Positions 24,467 to 33,691 are shown, counted from the first letter of the stretch. The stretch: 33,849 bases of DNA from Clostridiales bacterium UBA1775 (GCA_002314595.1 DCGP01000038.1:1-33849); one strand, 5' to 3'. The notes: generated by a model not told the origin, from the letters alone. A program made the numbers and translations.

Positions 24467-25033
24467 TTATAAATTGTACCCTAATTCAAAAGCTTTCAAA
24501 TTTACATCTAAAAATTTAGGTGGAACAGTTGTTTTAATTGTTTCAACCCACTTTTCGTAGGCAATATCTGTGCTTTTTGCCATAACGCCGATTAGCACCA
24601 CGTTTACTGCTTTGATGTTTCCTGCCTCTTTTGCTAACTTAACAGCATCTACTGTTTGAAGGTTAATTTTCTTTTCTAATTTGCTTTGAATTTCGTTAGG
24701 ATATTCCATAGCACCTGTAATAACAGGCATTGGGTCAATTGACTGATTGTTTGCAATCATCTTGCCGCCATTTTTAAGATATGGCAATGCACGATATGCT
24801 TCTAACATTTCAAATGCTAAAATAATATCTGCTTCCCCTCTGTCAATAATAGGTGAAAATACCTTATCCCCATACTTTACATAAGTAACAACGCTACCAC
24901 CTCTTTGGCTCATACCGTGAACCTCGGAAACCTTAACGTCATAGCCTTCGTTAATAACTGTATTACCTAAAATTCTGCTTGCTAAAAGTGTTCCTTGACC
25001 ACCAACACCAACAATCATAATATTTTTAGTCAT
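24467..25033 (-). CDS. iorB: Indolepyruvate:ferredoxin oxidoreductase, beta subunit
   Basis: A 188-residue gamma-type domain of 2-oxoacid:ferredoxin oxidoreductases. GVGGQGTLLASRILG (residues about 8-22) and VHGMSQRGGSVVTYVKYG (about 39-56) are the family signatures. With IorA it interconverts aryl pyruvates and aryl acetyl-CoA, with ferredoxin as electron carrier. It follows iorA by 1 base, with AGGAGG inside the 3' end of iorA, so the subunits are translationally coupled. Confidence 0.95.
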   Translation of the reverse strand: MTKNIMIVGVGGQGTLLASRILGNTVINEGYDVKVSEVHGMSQRGGSVVTYVKYGDKVFSPIIDRGEADIILAFEMLEAYRALPYLKNGGKMIANNQSIDPMPVITGAMEYPNEIQSKLEKKINLQTVDAVKLAKEAGNIKAVNVVLIGVMAKSTDIAYEKWVETIKTTVPPKFLDVNLKAFELGYNL

Positions 25034-25034
25034 C

Positions 25035-26771
25035 TTATTTATCCTCCTTTTCTATTGCACCGAAAGGACAAAGATTTACGCACAATCCACAGCCGTTACA
25101 TTGTGTAGCGTCTATTTGAACTGCACCGTCTTTCCATGAAATTGCCGGGCAACCAAGCTTTAAGCACATCTTGCATTTTTTACAGTTATCGGAAACCTTG
25201 CAACGTCCTGTATATTTAACCTTTTTAAGCAGTGCACAAGGACGTTGAGCAATAATAACTGATGGTTCTTCTCTTTCAACCTCTTCTTTAACTACCCTTT
25301 CAAATTCTTTTAAATCAAATGGGTCTGCAACAACCACGTGTTCTACACCGATACCCTTGCATAAGGTAATCAAATTAACCTGCTTTGTTTCTTCGCCTCT
25401 AATTGTGTAGCCTGTTGTTGGGTTGTCTTGATGGCCTGTCATACCTGTAATTGAGTTATCAAGTATAATTACTGTGTTGTTTCCCTTATTATACACAATA
25501 TCTACAAGCCCTGTAATACCGGAGTGCATAAATGTTGAATCCCCGATTACAGAAACAAGTTTTTTGTTAAATTCTGCACCTCTTGCCTTTGCCATACCAT
25601 GTGCAGCACTAACTGATGCACCCATACAAATTGTAGTATCTACACTTGACAAGGGAGCAACTGCACCTAATGTATAACAACCAATATCTCCACTTACTGT
25701 TAATCCTAATTTTTTAAGTACATAGAATGTTCCTCTGTGAGGACAGCCCGGACAAAGCACCGGAGGCCTTGCAGGAATGTCTTCCTCAATTGCTTCACAG
25801 CTTGCAGGAGCTTCACCCAAAACAACATTTTTAATCATTGCAGGTGTATATTCACCAAGCAGTGTAAATTTATCCTTGCCTATAACCTTAACTCCTAATG
25901 CTTTACAGTGATTTTCAATTACAGGGTCAAGTTCTTCGATTACATATACTGTATCACACTTTTTGCAGAAGTCTAAAATCATCTTTTCAGGCATTGGATA
26001 AACCATACCTAATTTAAGGTAATTAACCTTATCTCCTAACGCTTCATGTGAATACATATATGAAATACCGGCTGTAATAACACCTATTTTAGAACCATTC
26101 ATTTCTACTGTGTTAATACCTGATGTTTCCCCATATTCTTTAATGTTTTTAAGCCTTTCTTCAACTACCACGTGTCTTTTAATAGCACATGCCGGCATCA
26201 TAACATTTTTGCCGATATTTTTTTCGTATGGCTTTAAATCCACATTTTCTCTATCACAAATTTCCACAAGACTTTGTGAATGTGATACCCTTGTTGATAA
26301 TCTTAAAAATACAGGTGTATCAAACTTTTCGCTAAGTTCAAATGCAAGCTTTGTATATTCCTTACATTCTGTTGAATCGGCAGGCTCTAACATCATAATT
26401 TTAGATGCTTCTGCATAGTGCCTTGAATCCTGTTCATTCTGTGATGAATGCATACCGGGGTCGTCTGCCACACAAAATACAAGACCACCGTTAACACCTA
26501 TATAGCTTACTGTAAATACAGGGTCTGCCATTACGTTTAAACCAACGTGCTTCATACACGACATACTTCTTGCACCTGCAATTGATGCACCGATTGCGAC
26601 CTCTGCTGCAACCTTTTCGTTAGGAGCCCATTCTGCATATATGTCCTCATATTTAACGATATTTTCTGTTATCTCGGTACTTGGTGTGCCGGGATATGAT
26701 GAAACCACCCTAACTCCTGCCTCGTATGCACCACGTGCAACTGCGGCATTGCCTAATAATAATTCTTTCAT
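25035..26771 (-). CDS. iorA: Indolepyruvate:ferredoxin oxidoreductase, alpha subunit
   Basis: A 578-residue thiamine diphosphate and iron-sulfur enzyme subunit. The N-terminal pyrimidine-binding region begins KELLLGNAAVARGAYEAGVRVVSSYPGTPSTEI. The thiamine-binding half has CPGCPHRG (about 350) and GDIGCYTLGA, followed by GDSTFMHSGITG...NNTVIILDN. Two [4Fe-4S] clusters end the protein (CKKCKMCLKLGCP and CNGCGLCVNLCP). It acts on indolepyruvate, phenylpyruvate and hydroxyphenylpyruvate. GGAGG lies 8 bases before the ATG. It follows the acyl-CoA synthetase by 15 bases within the T-box operon. Confidence 0.95.
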   Translation of the reverse strand: MKELLLGNAAVARGAYEAGVRVVSSYPGTPSTEITENIVKYEDIYAEWAPNEKVAAEVAIGASIAGARSMSCMKHVGLNVMADPVFTVSYIGVNGGLVFCVADDPGMHSSQNEQDSRHYAEASKIMMLEPADSTECKEYTKLAFELSEKFDTPVFLRLSTRVSHSQSLVEICDRENVDLKPYEKNIGKNVMMPACAIKRHVVVEERLKNIKEYGETSGINTVEMNGSKIGVITAGISYMYSHEALGDKVNYLKLGMVYPMPEKMILDFCKKCDTVYVIEELDPVIENHCKALGVKVIGKDKFTLLGEYTPAMIKNVVLGEAPASCEAIEEDIPARPPVLCPGCPHRGTFYVLKKLGLTVSGDIGCYTLGAVAPLSSVDTTICMGASVSAAHGMAKARGAEFNKKLVSVIGDSTFMHSGITGLVDIVYNKGNNTVIILDNSITGMTGHQDNPTTGYTIRGEETKQVNLITLCKGIGVEHVVVADPFDLKEFERVVKEEVEREEPSVIIAQRPCALLKKVKYTGRCKVSDNCKKCKMCLKLGCPAISWKDGAVQIDATQCNGCGLCVNLCPFGAIEKEDK

Positions 26772-26786
26772 TTGTTCTTCCTCCGA

Positions 26787-28421
26787 TTAGTTTTTGATTT
26801 GTTTAGCAACTAAACTTTCGCCACAATAGATTTCTCTCAATTTTGGCTTTTCTATTTTGCCTGTTGGATTTCTCGGTACATCTGCAAATATAAATTTATG
26901 TGGTCTTTTATATCTTGGTAAATCCATACAGAAGTTTTCAATTTCTTCCTCTGTTAGTGTTGTGCCCTCTTTAACCTCTACTATTGCAGCTGCAATTTCA
27001 CCTAAACGTTTGTCAGGCAAGCCGATTACTGCTACGTCCTTGATTTTGTCATTTTTACGCAAGAAGTCCTCGATTTGTACCGGATATAAGTTTTCGCCAC
27101 CTGATATAATAACGTCTTTCTTTCTGTCTACAAGGTAGATAAATCCGTCCTCGTCCTCTTGAGCTACGTCCCCTGTAAACAGCCAACCATCTGCCAAAAC
27201 CTCTGCTGTTGCCTCAGGATTTTTGTAGTAACAAGTCATTACGCCGGGCCCTTTAACTGCAAGCTCGCCAACTTCACCTTTGGCAACTTCATTTCTATTT
27301 TCATCTACAATTTTTGTTTCCCAACCAAAGCCTGCCTTGCCGATTGCACCAACCTTGTGAACGTTTTCAACCCCTAAGTGAACACAACCGGGGCCGATAG
27401 ACTCCGACAAACCGTAGTTTGTATCGTAATCGTGATTTGGGAACACTGTCTTCCACCTTTTAATCAAGCTTGGTGGAACAGGCTGAGCCCCTATGTGCAT
27501 TAGTCTCCATTGAGCAAGTTCGTAATTTTCAAGCTTTACGTCCCCTCTGTCAATTGCATCTAAAATATCCTGTGCCCAGGGAACCAACAGCCAAACAATT
27601 GTGCATTTTTCCTTGGAAACTATATCTAAAATCCATTCAGGCTTGATACCTTTTAAAAGTACAGCCTTACCACCTACTAAAAAGCTGCCAAACCAGTGCA
27701 TCTTTGCACCTGTATGATATAGTGGTGGAATACACAAAAACACATCGTCCTTTGTTTGCGAATGGTGGTTTTGTTCGGTCATTGCTGCGTGCATCAAGCT
27801 TCTGTGCTTATGAATAATAGCCTTTGGGAAGCCTGTTGTTCCTGATGAGAAATAAATTGCTGCTTCGTCATCGTCTGTAAGTGTAATGTCAGGCGTTCTT
27901 GTTGAACAATATGTAACAAGGTCATCATAACTTTGTGCAAATGTCGGACAGTCTGCACCAACATAGAACCATTCCTTAACCGTAGGAACTTTATTAACAA
28001 TATCTTCAATACGACCTGTGAATTCAGGGCCAAAAATCATCATTGATGAATCCGAAAGTTCAAGGCAATATTTAATTTCGTCAGATGTGTATCTGTAATT
28101 TAGCGGAACTGCTAATGCGCCTGTCTTTAAAATACCAAAATATATTGGTAACCATTCAAGGCAATTCATTAAAAGTATTGCTACTTTATCACCTTTTTTA
28201 ATTCCTCTTGTAAGCAATAGGTTTGCAAATCTATTTGCCTTTTGGTTAAATTCAAGCCAAGTAATTTCTTGTCTGTATACTTCATTAGGGCTTGATTCGA
28301 TTAGGGAATATTCCCTCCAAGTTAATTTTGCTTGGTCCTCAAACTTTGGATTGATTTCCACCAAGCTAACATCGTTTGGGTAAAAGTCTGCATTTTTTCT
28401 TAGTATGTCTGTTATTGGCAT
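26787..28421 (-). CDS. AMP-forming acyl/aryl-CoA synthetase
   Basis: A 544-residue class I adenylate-forming ligase that joins a carboxylic acid to CoA with ATP. Motifs: YFSSGTTGFPKAIIHKH (P-loop, near 190-206), YGLSESIGPG (near 337), GWLFTGD (near 411), and DRKKDVIISGGENLYP with the hinge Asp, then the catalytic Lys of PTGKIEKPKLR near 521. I chose ATG 28421, 8 bases after GGAAGG; a GTG at 28430 overlaps that site. It is the first gene after the T-box leader. Next to iorAB and a second ligase, an aryl acid (phenylacetate or 4-hydroxyphenylacetate) is the likely substrate, but medium-chain fatty acids cannot be excluded. Confidence 0.88.
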   Translation of the reverse strand: MPITDILRKNADFYPNDVSLVEINPKFEDQAKLTWREYSLIESSPNEVYRQEITWLEFNQKANRFANLLLTRGIKKGDKVAILLMNCLEWLPIYFGILKTGALAVPLNYRYTSDEIKYCLELSDSSMMIFGPEFTGRIEDIVNKVPTVKEWFYVGADCPTFAQSYDDLVTYCSTRTPDITLTDDDEAAIYFSSGTTGFPKAIIHKHRSLMHAAMTEQNHHSQTKDDVFLCIPPLYHTGAKMHWFGSFLVGGKAVLLKGIKPEWILDIVSKEKCTIVWLLVPWAQDILDAIDRGDVKLENYELAQWRLMHIGAQPVPPSLIKRWKTVFPNHDYDTNYGLSESIGPGCVHLGVENVHKVGAIGKAGFGWETKIVDENRNEVAKGEVGELAVKGPGVMTCYYKNPEATAEVLADGWLFTGDVAQEDEDGFIYLVDRKKDVIISGGENLYPVQIEDFLRKNDKIKDVAVIGLPDKRLGEIAAAIVEVKEGTTLTEEEIENFCMDLPRYKRPHKFIFADVPRNPTGKIEKPKLREIYCGESLVAKQIKN

Positions 28422-28463
28422 AATAAACACCTTCCTTTTTTAGATTTTGAGGAAAGTTGATAT

Positions 28464-28499
28464 AAAAAAACCGTCCTCAAGAATAAATCCTGAGGACGG
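28464..28499 (-). terminator. T-box-controlled terminator
   Basis: On the transcript, CCGTCCTCA (28491-28499) pairs with TGAGGACGG (28471-28479) and is followed by seven Us (28464-28470). The left arm also pairs with the T-box GAGG/CGG bases, giving the competing antiterminator. Confidence 0.93.
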
Positions 28500-28740
28500 A
28501 TAAATAATCCGCGGTACCACCTCAATTGTTAATATCTCACGATACTAACCACTCTTCAGGTACTCGTCCAACGACGGTTATACCTTAGCACTGTAACGGG
28601 TGCGCCCGTTGTAGCCTAATCGGAAATGACCTTTCAGTACACAGCTAACGAAATGTATTCACCTCAAATTCCTCCAATGTCTTGCACCAACCGACACTTC
28701 TCTAAACGATTCCAATGGGTTACTTCTTTTCGCTCATCGC
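28464..28740 (-). promoter_or_regulatory. T-box leader with UAC (Tyr) specifier
   Basis: The conserved T-box (complement at 28509-28527: AATTGAGGTGGTACCGCGG on the transcript) is present with the UGGU that pairs with a tRNA ACCA end. Stem I shows the AGTA loop-E strand (28721-28724), the apical GTTGGTGCAAG (28681-28691) and, on the 3' side, GAA UAC A between GGT and TTTCGT. The base helix GCGAAA/TTTCGT frames UAC (28655-28657) as the specifier, i.e. tRNA-Tyr; UGGU requires discriminator A, which fits tRNA-Tyr. Uncharged tRNA would stabilise the antiterminator and turn on the ior/paaK operon. Confidence 0.9.
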
Positions 28741-28763
28741 CTTTAAAATATTAAATTATATGT

Positions 28764-28792
28764 ATTTTATCACCTATCATCTAATTTGTCAA
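28764..28792 (-). promoter_or_regulatory. Promoter of the T-box operon
   Basis: Reverse-strand TTGACA (28787-28792), 17-base spacer, TAAAAT (28764-28769). Transcription would start just before Stem I. The -35 box lies 19 bases downstream of the stop codon of the preceding reverse-strand gene. Confidence 0.85.
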
Positions 28793-28810
28793 CACTTTTT
28801 TTAAAAATTT

Positions 28811-31093
28811 TTAAATTGTCATCATTTTGTTATTATAATCTTTTAGGTTTATGGGCTTCCCGTTCAAAAATACTTCATACTTATTTTTTAAGTTTAGGTG
28901 AATTTGTTCAATGTTTTCAGCAGATATGTTTATTTTATTATCCTTAATTATAACCTTGCAGTTATATGAAATGATTTTGCCGTTATCTTCTGCGACATAC
29001 GCTTTTTTGAGGATTGTTTCCTCCATACACTTAAAGATTTCGTGAACATCATTATCACAAGTTCCACCTTGTTTATCTACGTTAAATACTCCGTCCCATG
29101 CTACCAACGGACATTCTAAAAAGCCACCTGTAACCTTTTGTTCACCTGTTCTGAACCAACCGGAAATCATATCAATATACTGCTCGCCTACTACACATTT
29201 TATGTGTTTGCCTCTGTATGCCTTAGTTTTTAAATCTATGCTGTTATATCCGTCCTTTATCTCATTTGAAGTGTCCGGAACAAAAATTTCCGTTTCTACA
29301 TAAGGGTCTGTAACAAATGCCCAACGAAGCTTGCCTTCATTGTTAATTAACTGAATACAAGCACCCATACCGTCCATAAGCTCCTTTAAATACTTAACCT
29401 CATTTGTAAGCAAATACAAATAGTATTTTGCATACATTGTCCATGCTGTCCATCCGTGAGGTGAGCTCATTAGGTTAGACTTTATCATAACATCATATTT
29501 TGCTTCCCAAAATCTTAATGAACCACCCTTCATTCTGCAATCAGGCACAATTTTATTTTCCAAACAACTATGAATTTCGTCCATATATTTTGCTGCCTTA
29601 ACGTATGGTTCTCTCTTGTTTTCAGGCAATGTAAGTGCAAACATACCAATTTGCAAGGATGCGCAGGAAATCATACCGTCCTCAAAGGTCATTTCCCCTT
29701 CGGTTTCGATGTTATCAAGCTTTTCCACCAAGTTATCTATTGCCATTTTTACTGAATTATAGTGTTTATCAGCAACATCTTTATACTTTGGAATATCTTT
29801 TTCTGCATACCACAGTTCTAACATTGACTTAGCAATATAAATTACACAGGTATAGTGAGTATTGTTTCTGTAATACGCTCCGTCTTTCTTTTGGGTGTTT
29901 AATATAAGCTCTGCAAAACGAATTGCATCATCTAACGATTTTTCATTTTTTGTAGGATTACTTTCATACCTATCCACTAACAAGCTTACCAAAAGTGCAA
30001 GGTTTTGCACTCTAACCGGAATAACCAATGCCTTTACATTTTCAAAGTCGTACATATATGGCATAATTTCTTCAAACATTTGGTCAAGCTTTTTATCAAG
30101 CTTTTCGTTTGGATAGTGTTTGCTTGCCAAATAGCCTGAAAAAAATCCATACCAGCTTTCTGTATGAGTTGTGGCGTGAGGTGGGTTTATTATTGCTTGT
30201 TCTCTTGCCTTATTCATATACCAATCCAGAGAGCTTCTGCAATAGATATATGAATTACAAATATAACCGTCATCCGTTGTGGCTTTTATGGAATATACGC
30301 CAACTTCATTTGCAATATTATTAACTATATTGCCGGTTGGGTCTGTTATTTCTAATTTATATGGTGCCTTAGAAAGCATATTTACCTTGATTTCTTCACC
30401 CTTTTCTACGGTGTACTTATTTGCAATAATAAAAGGCAAATCAAAGGTTTGATATATTTTATTGTAATAATTATCCAAATTATCAACAGCCATTACATAA
30501 AATGAACGTTCAAATACCTCCCCCTTTGCCAATTTGCACGGAGTGTTTGGGTACCTGTCATTTGGCATATTTGCAGTTTTTAGATAATCAAAATTAACTG
30601 TATGTATTCTATGACCGTAGCTGTCCCCTTCCTTGTTATAATCATAACTGTAAGATGCTATTGGGCTTTTGGAAACAAGGGACATAATTTTGCCCTGAGG
30701 AGTCATAAAATATCCAAAGAAATGAGTATTTTCACACCTTAACATTGTTGGAAAAAATATGTCATTCCACTGTGGATAGCTAACCATATAGGTATCTATG
30801 CCAAGTTTAATACCTAATGATTTCCCACAAAAATCTTCATTTCCTATATTTTCTATTCTTGTATATATTGTGCCGTAATCATTGTTATCAACAAAATTTA
30901 AAGTGAATTTTATATTATTTAAAATTCCTTCAAATCCGTTATTTGACTTGTGCAAATCCACATAATTTTTCCCATCTTGATTTTCTATGTAAAACCTTGG
31001 CCCTAATTCTTCATTAAAGGCTACACTCATATTATCAAAATTGATACATTTTAACCTTCCGTCATTTTTTGAAGATAATACAAAATTTGTCAT
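28811..31093 (-). CDS. Uncharacterised cytosolic protein, probable six-hairpin glycosidase-like
   Basis: A 760-residue protein with no signal peptide that I do not recognise by name. The N-terminal 290 residues look like beta-sandwich (alternating aromatic strands, e.g. YGTIYTRIENIGNEDF). Residues about 295-650 are helical with aromatic-rich repeats (ESWYGFFSGYLASKHYP, MSSPHGWTAWTMYAKYYLYLLTNE), as in alpha/alpha six-hairpin glycosidases and lyases. A short beta domain ends it. Candidate catalytic acids cannot be assigned by eye. GGGGAAG precedes the ATG. It begins 12 bases after the AEC permease stop codon, so the two form one operon, suggesting import followed by breakdown of a glycoside or uronate. 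That is inference. Confidence 0.6.
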   Translation of the reverse strand: MTNFVLSSKNDGRLKCINFDNMSVAFNEELGPRFYIENQDGKNYVDLHKSNNGFEGILNNIKFTLNFVDNNDYGTIYTRIENIGNEDFCGKSLGIKLGIDTYMVSYPQWNDIFFPTMLRCENTHFFGYFMTPQGKIMSLVSKSPIASYSYDYNKEGDSYGHRIHTVNFDYLKTANMPNDRYPNTPCKLAKGEVFERSFYVMAVDNLDNYYNKIYQTFDLPFIIANKYTVEKGEEIKVNMLSKAPYKLEITDPTGNIVNNIANEVGVYSIKATTDDGYICNSYIYCRSSLDWYMNKAREQAIINPPHATTHTESWYGFFSGYLASKHYPNEKLDKKLDQMFEEIMPYMYDFENVKALVIPVRVQNLALLVSLLVDRYESNPTKNEKSLDDAIRFAELILNTQKKDGAYYRNNTHYTCVIYIAKSMLELWYAEKDIPKYKDVADKHYNSVKMAIDNLVEKLDNIETEGEMTFEDGMISCASLQIGMFALTLPENKREPYVKAAKYMDEIHSCLENKIVPDCRMKGGSLRFWEAKYDVMIKSNLMSSPHGWTAWTMYAKYYLYLLTNEVKYLKELMDGMGACIQLINNEGKLRWAFVTDPYVETEIFVPDTSNEIKDGYNSIDLKTKAYRGKHIKCVVGEQYIDMISGWFRTGEQKVTGGFLECPLVAWDGVFNVDKQGGTCDNDVHEIFKCMEETILKKAYVAEDNGKIISYNCKVIIKDNKINISAENIEQIHLNLKNKYEVFLNGKPINLKDYNNKMMTI

Positions 31094-31105
31094 ATTTCTT
31101 CCCCT

Positions 31106-32050
31106 TTAAAATATTGTTGCTAAAATTGAAACAATAGGCAATGTAATTACTGCCAAAATATTTGAAACAGAAACAAGTTCCGAAGAATATTGATAATCCA
31201 AATTATGCTTTGCAGCAAACAACGTTGTTACTACGGCTATTGGACACGCACTTGCAATAATCAACGTCATTTTGATTTCTCCTGTTAGCCCCACAAGGTC
31301 TGCAAGCAATATTGCAAGTATGGGAACTATTAAAAGCCTTAAACCACAAACTATCCACATATATTTGTTTTTGAATACTTTTTTAAAGTCTAATCCAACC
31401 ATACAAGCCCCTATAATTATCATTGGAAGCGGGGTGTTTAGGCTTGCCACATAGTCGTTTGTTTTAATTATAAATTCAGGTAGTCTTATTCTTAATAAAA
31501 ATAATGTTAACCCGATTAGAGTACTTAAAACACCGGGGTTTATTATTACATTTTTTAAAGAAATAGTCTTTTTGTCTCTTGTGTATGAATATGCCCCTAA
31601 TGTCCAATACATTAGGTTAAATACTGTTAAATAGCCCACTGCATAAAACATTCCTGTGTTTCCATACACTGCCTGAATAATCGGAAAGCCCATAAAGCCA
31701 CAGTTAGAATATACCACTGCAAATCTATGTATTTTATTATGTCCTAACGGGTCATCTCTAAAAAAGAATGGTAGTATAAAAGATAAAACAAAGTGCAAAA
31801 CAAATACAAAGAAAATTGAAATCCCTAATTCTTTTAGCATTTTTATATCAAAATCTCTTTGATATGCGTTAATAATAACAGAGGGAATAACTCCGTACAA
31901 AAGTATGTTATTAAGTTGCTTAATGCCTACATCTGTAATCAATCCCTTTTTGCCAAGCAAATAGCCAATCCCCATTATTATCAGTAATATTATAACATTC
32001 ATTCCAACGTTTTGCCCTACCGACAAACCCATTAAAAATGTTTCACTCAT
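31106..32050 (-). CDS. AEC (auxin efflux carrier) family permease
   Basis: A 314-residue membrane protein with about ten helices in the AEC family, whose bacterial members carry malate, malonate or other organic acids. GIGYLLGKKGLITDVGIKQLNNILLYGVIPSVI (near 27-60) is the family opening. SNCGFMGFPIIQAVYG (near 115-130) is the conserved middle motif. PLPMIIIGACMVGLDF starts the second half. AAGGAG lies 6 bases before the ATG. It is followed after 12 bases by the unrecognised 760-residue protein. Substrate unknown. Confidence 0.9.
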   Translation of the reverse strand: MSETFLMGLSVGQNVGMNVIILLIIMGIGYLLGKKGLITDVGIKQLNNILLYGVIPSVIINAYQRDFDIKMLKELGISIFFVFVLHFVLSFILPFFFRDDPLGHNKIHRFAVVYSNCGFMGFPIIQAVYGNTGMFYAVGYLTVFNLMYWTLGAYSYTRDKKTISLKNVIINPGVLSTLIGLTLFLLRIRLPEFIIKTNDYVASLNTPLPMIIIGACMVGLDFKKVFKNKYMWIVCGLRLLIVPILAILLADLVGLTGEIKMTLIIASACPIAVVTTLFAAKHNLDYQYSSELVSVSNILAVITLPIVSILATIF

Positions 32051-32102
32051 TATTTTTCTCCTTAAAATTTATTTGTTTATATATTCTCATATTCACTTGT
32101 AA

Positions 32103-32131
32103 ATATTAGCATATTACAGTAAATTTTGCAA
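32103..32131 (-). promoter_or_regulatory. Promoter of the AEC permease operon
   Basis: Reverse-strand TTGCAA (32126-32131), 17-base spacer, TAATAT (32103-32108), 52 bases before the permease ATG. Moderate match. Confidence 0.5.
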
Positions 32132-32162
32132 GTGATTTCGTCAAAATATTTAACAAAATATA

Positions 32163-32191
32163 TTGACAATTATATAAATAATTGATATAAT
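32163..32191 (+). promoter_or_regulatory. Perfect sigma-A promoter of the metallophosphoesterase gene
   Basis: TTGACA (32163-32168), 17-base spacer, TATAAT (32186-32191), 33 bases before the TTG start. This is the consensus promoter in full. Confidence 0.88.
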
Positions 32192-32224
32192 ATTATGAAA
32201 TTTTATTTTGAGAGGTGAGGCGTT

Positions 32225-33679
32225 TTGAAAAAAAATATAAAATTTTTTATTTCAATGTTTATTTCAATATCTATAATTTGCACTACGGCATTTGCAGAGG
32301 TTGACTCAATTTTGTTTGCATCAGATTACCAATTTTATGAACAATATACACCGGGTATGTATACAGACAAGGACATAACAAGCTGTCAGCCGGTGTTGCA
32401 AGACATTGTTTCACAAGCAAAGGCAGATGGGAAAAACATTAAAACAGTCGTTATTGGTGGGGACTATACTCAAAACGACGGTCATCGTAACAAGGAGGAT
32501 ATTATTGATACTGACAGATACGGCGACGCATTACAATATTACTATGGTAGTTCACCAAACTTCTCTATTATGGAAATAAAGTCTGTAATATCAATGTTTT
32601 ACAAATATACAAGAAATATCTATGTTCAAGGTAACCACGACCCTGACACCTCAATTATGGCAGGATTTTTCTTGGACGAAACAGGCCCTATTGAATTTGA
32701 CGGATACACAATTTATGTTTTAGATGATGAGGCTTATCCGGGTGATACTCCTCGTGTTGTTAACAATAATCCGGGTATGGTTGTACCCGGTATGATTAAA
32801 ACAATTGCTAACCCTGAAAAAACAGTTCAACAAACTGCTGACAACTTAAATGCTTATTTGCAAAATAGATTGGATAACGACGATTTGCGTCCGATTTTCA
32901 TTTGTTCACACCAACCTATTCACGAAAATGATTCTAACAGAAACAAATACGCATATTTAATAGTAAATGCAATAAATGATTACGCTGCTAAAATTGACAC
33001 AGTTTTCTTTTACGGACATACCCACGAAGGAAACGATGACTTGGGCGGTGGTATTTCATATACAAAAAAAGGTTCAGAACTTCGTATTTCAAAAGGACTT
33101 AATACCGAACCTGTTAATATTAACTTTACATATTTAAACTATGGGTTCTTAGGCTACTGTTCAGGTGTTAACTCCTTCCTTTCAGGAACAGTTATTGATG
33201 TTGGCGATGCTATGCTGACCGTTACAAAATATGCTATTGGTAAAAGCCCTGAAAAATACAAAATTGAACGTCTTAACGCCCCTAAGGGTAAGGTTATTGA
33301 AAAAAATATAATTAAAATTAAGATTGGCAGCAAGGAGCTTGACAAAAATGGAGTTATAACAACTCTTGATGTTCCTGCACAGATTGTAGATGACAGAACT
33401 ATGTTGCCTTTACGTGCTATATTTGAAGCATTAGGTGCTAATGTTACTTGGAATGATATTACTCAAACTGCAAAGGCTACAAAGAATGAAATTAAGATTT
33501 CTATCCAAATTGGTTCAACAATTATGTACAAGGACGATAATAAAAAACGACTTGATGTACCTGCTCAGCTAATTAACGACAGAACAATGGTTCCTGTTCG
33601 TGCTATTGCAGAATCTCTTGACGCAGATGTTCAATGGGACGAAGCAACAGAAACTGTTACAATCACAATGGTAAGCTAA
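32225..33679 (+). CDS. Secreted metallophosphoesterase with two C-terminal copper-amine-oxidase-like stalk domains
   Basis: A 484-residue exported protein. The signal peptide is about residues 1-24 (AFA). The calcineurin-like core has SDYQ (34-36, D-x-Q in place of the common D-x-H), GGDYTQN, GNHDPD (near 138), CSHQP and GHTHE, which hold a two-metal site. Such enzymes cut phosphomono- or diesters outside the cell. The last 130 residues are two repeats ending LPLRAIFEALGANVTW and VPVRAIAESLDADVQW, the Cu_amine_oxidN1 'stalk' domain common on Clostridia surface proteins. The start is TTG, with AGGTGAGG 5 bases upstream; no nearer ATG fits. It is monocistronic, between a perfect promoter and a terminator. 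Confidence 0.9.
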   Translation: MKKNIKFFISMFISISIICTTAFAEVDSILFASDYQFYEQYTPGMYTDKDITSCQPVLQDIVSQAKADGKNIKTVVIGGDYTQNDGHRNKEDIIDTDRYGDALQYYYGSSPNFSIMEIKSVISMFYKYTRNIYVQGNHDPDTSIMAGFFLDETGPIEFDGYTIYVLDDEAYPGDTPRVVNNNPGMVVPGMIKTIANPEKTVQQTADNLNAYLQNRLDNDDLRPIFICSHQPIHENDSNRNKYAYLIVNAINDYAAKIDTVFFYGHTHEGNDDLGGGISYTKKGSELRISKGLNTEPVNINFTYLNYGFLGYCSGVNSFLSGTVIDVGDAMLTVTKYAIGKSPEKYKIERLNAPKGKVIEKNIIKIKIGSKELDKNGVITTLDVPAQIVDDRTMLPLRAIFEALGANVTWNDITQTAKATKNEIKISIQIGSTIMYKDDNKKRLDVPAQLINDRTMVPVRAIAESLDADVQWDEATETVTITMVS

Positions 33680-33691
33680 TTTTGGCATAAC

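Noticed and set aside
28655..28662. Alternative specifier codons (AUA, ACA, AAU) in the T-box
   Set aside because: Only UAC lies correctly between the GAA of loop E and the base helix TTTCGT, and it agrees with the aromatic pathway downstream.
28793..28812. AT-rich palindrome as a terminator for the 760-residue gene
   Set aside because: TTTAAAAATTTTTAAA can pair, but the transcript is followed by an A-run instead of a U-run, so it is unlikely to terminate.
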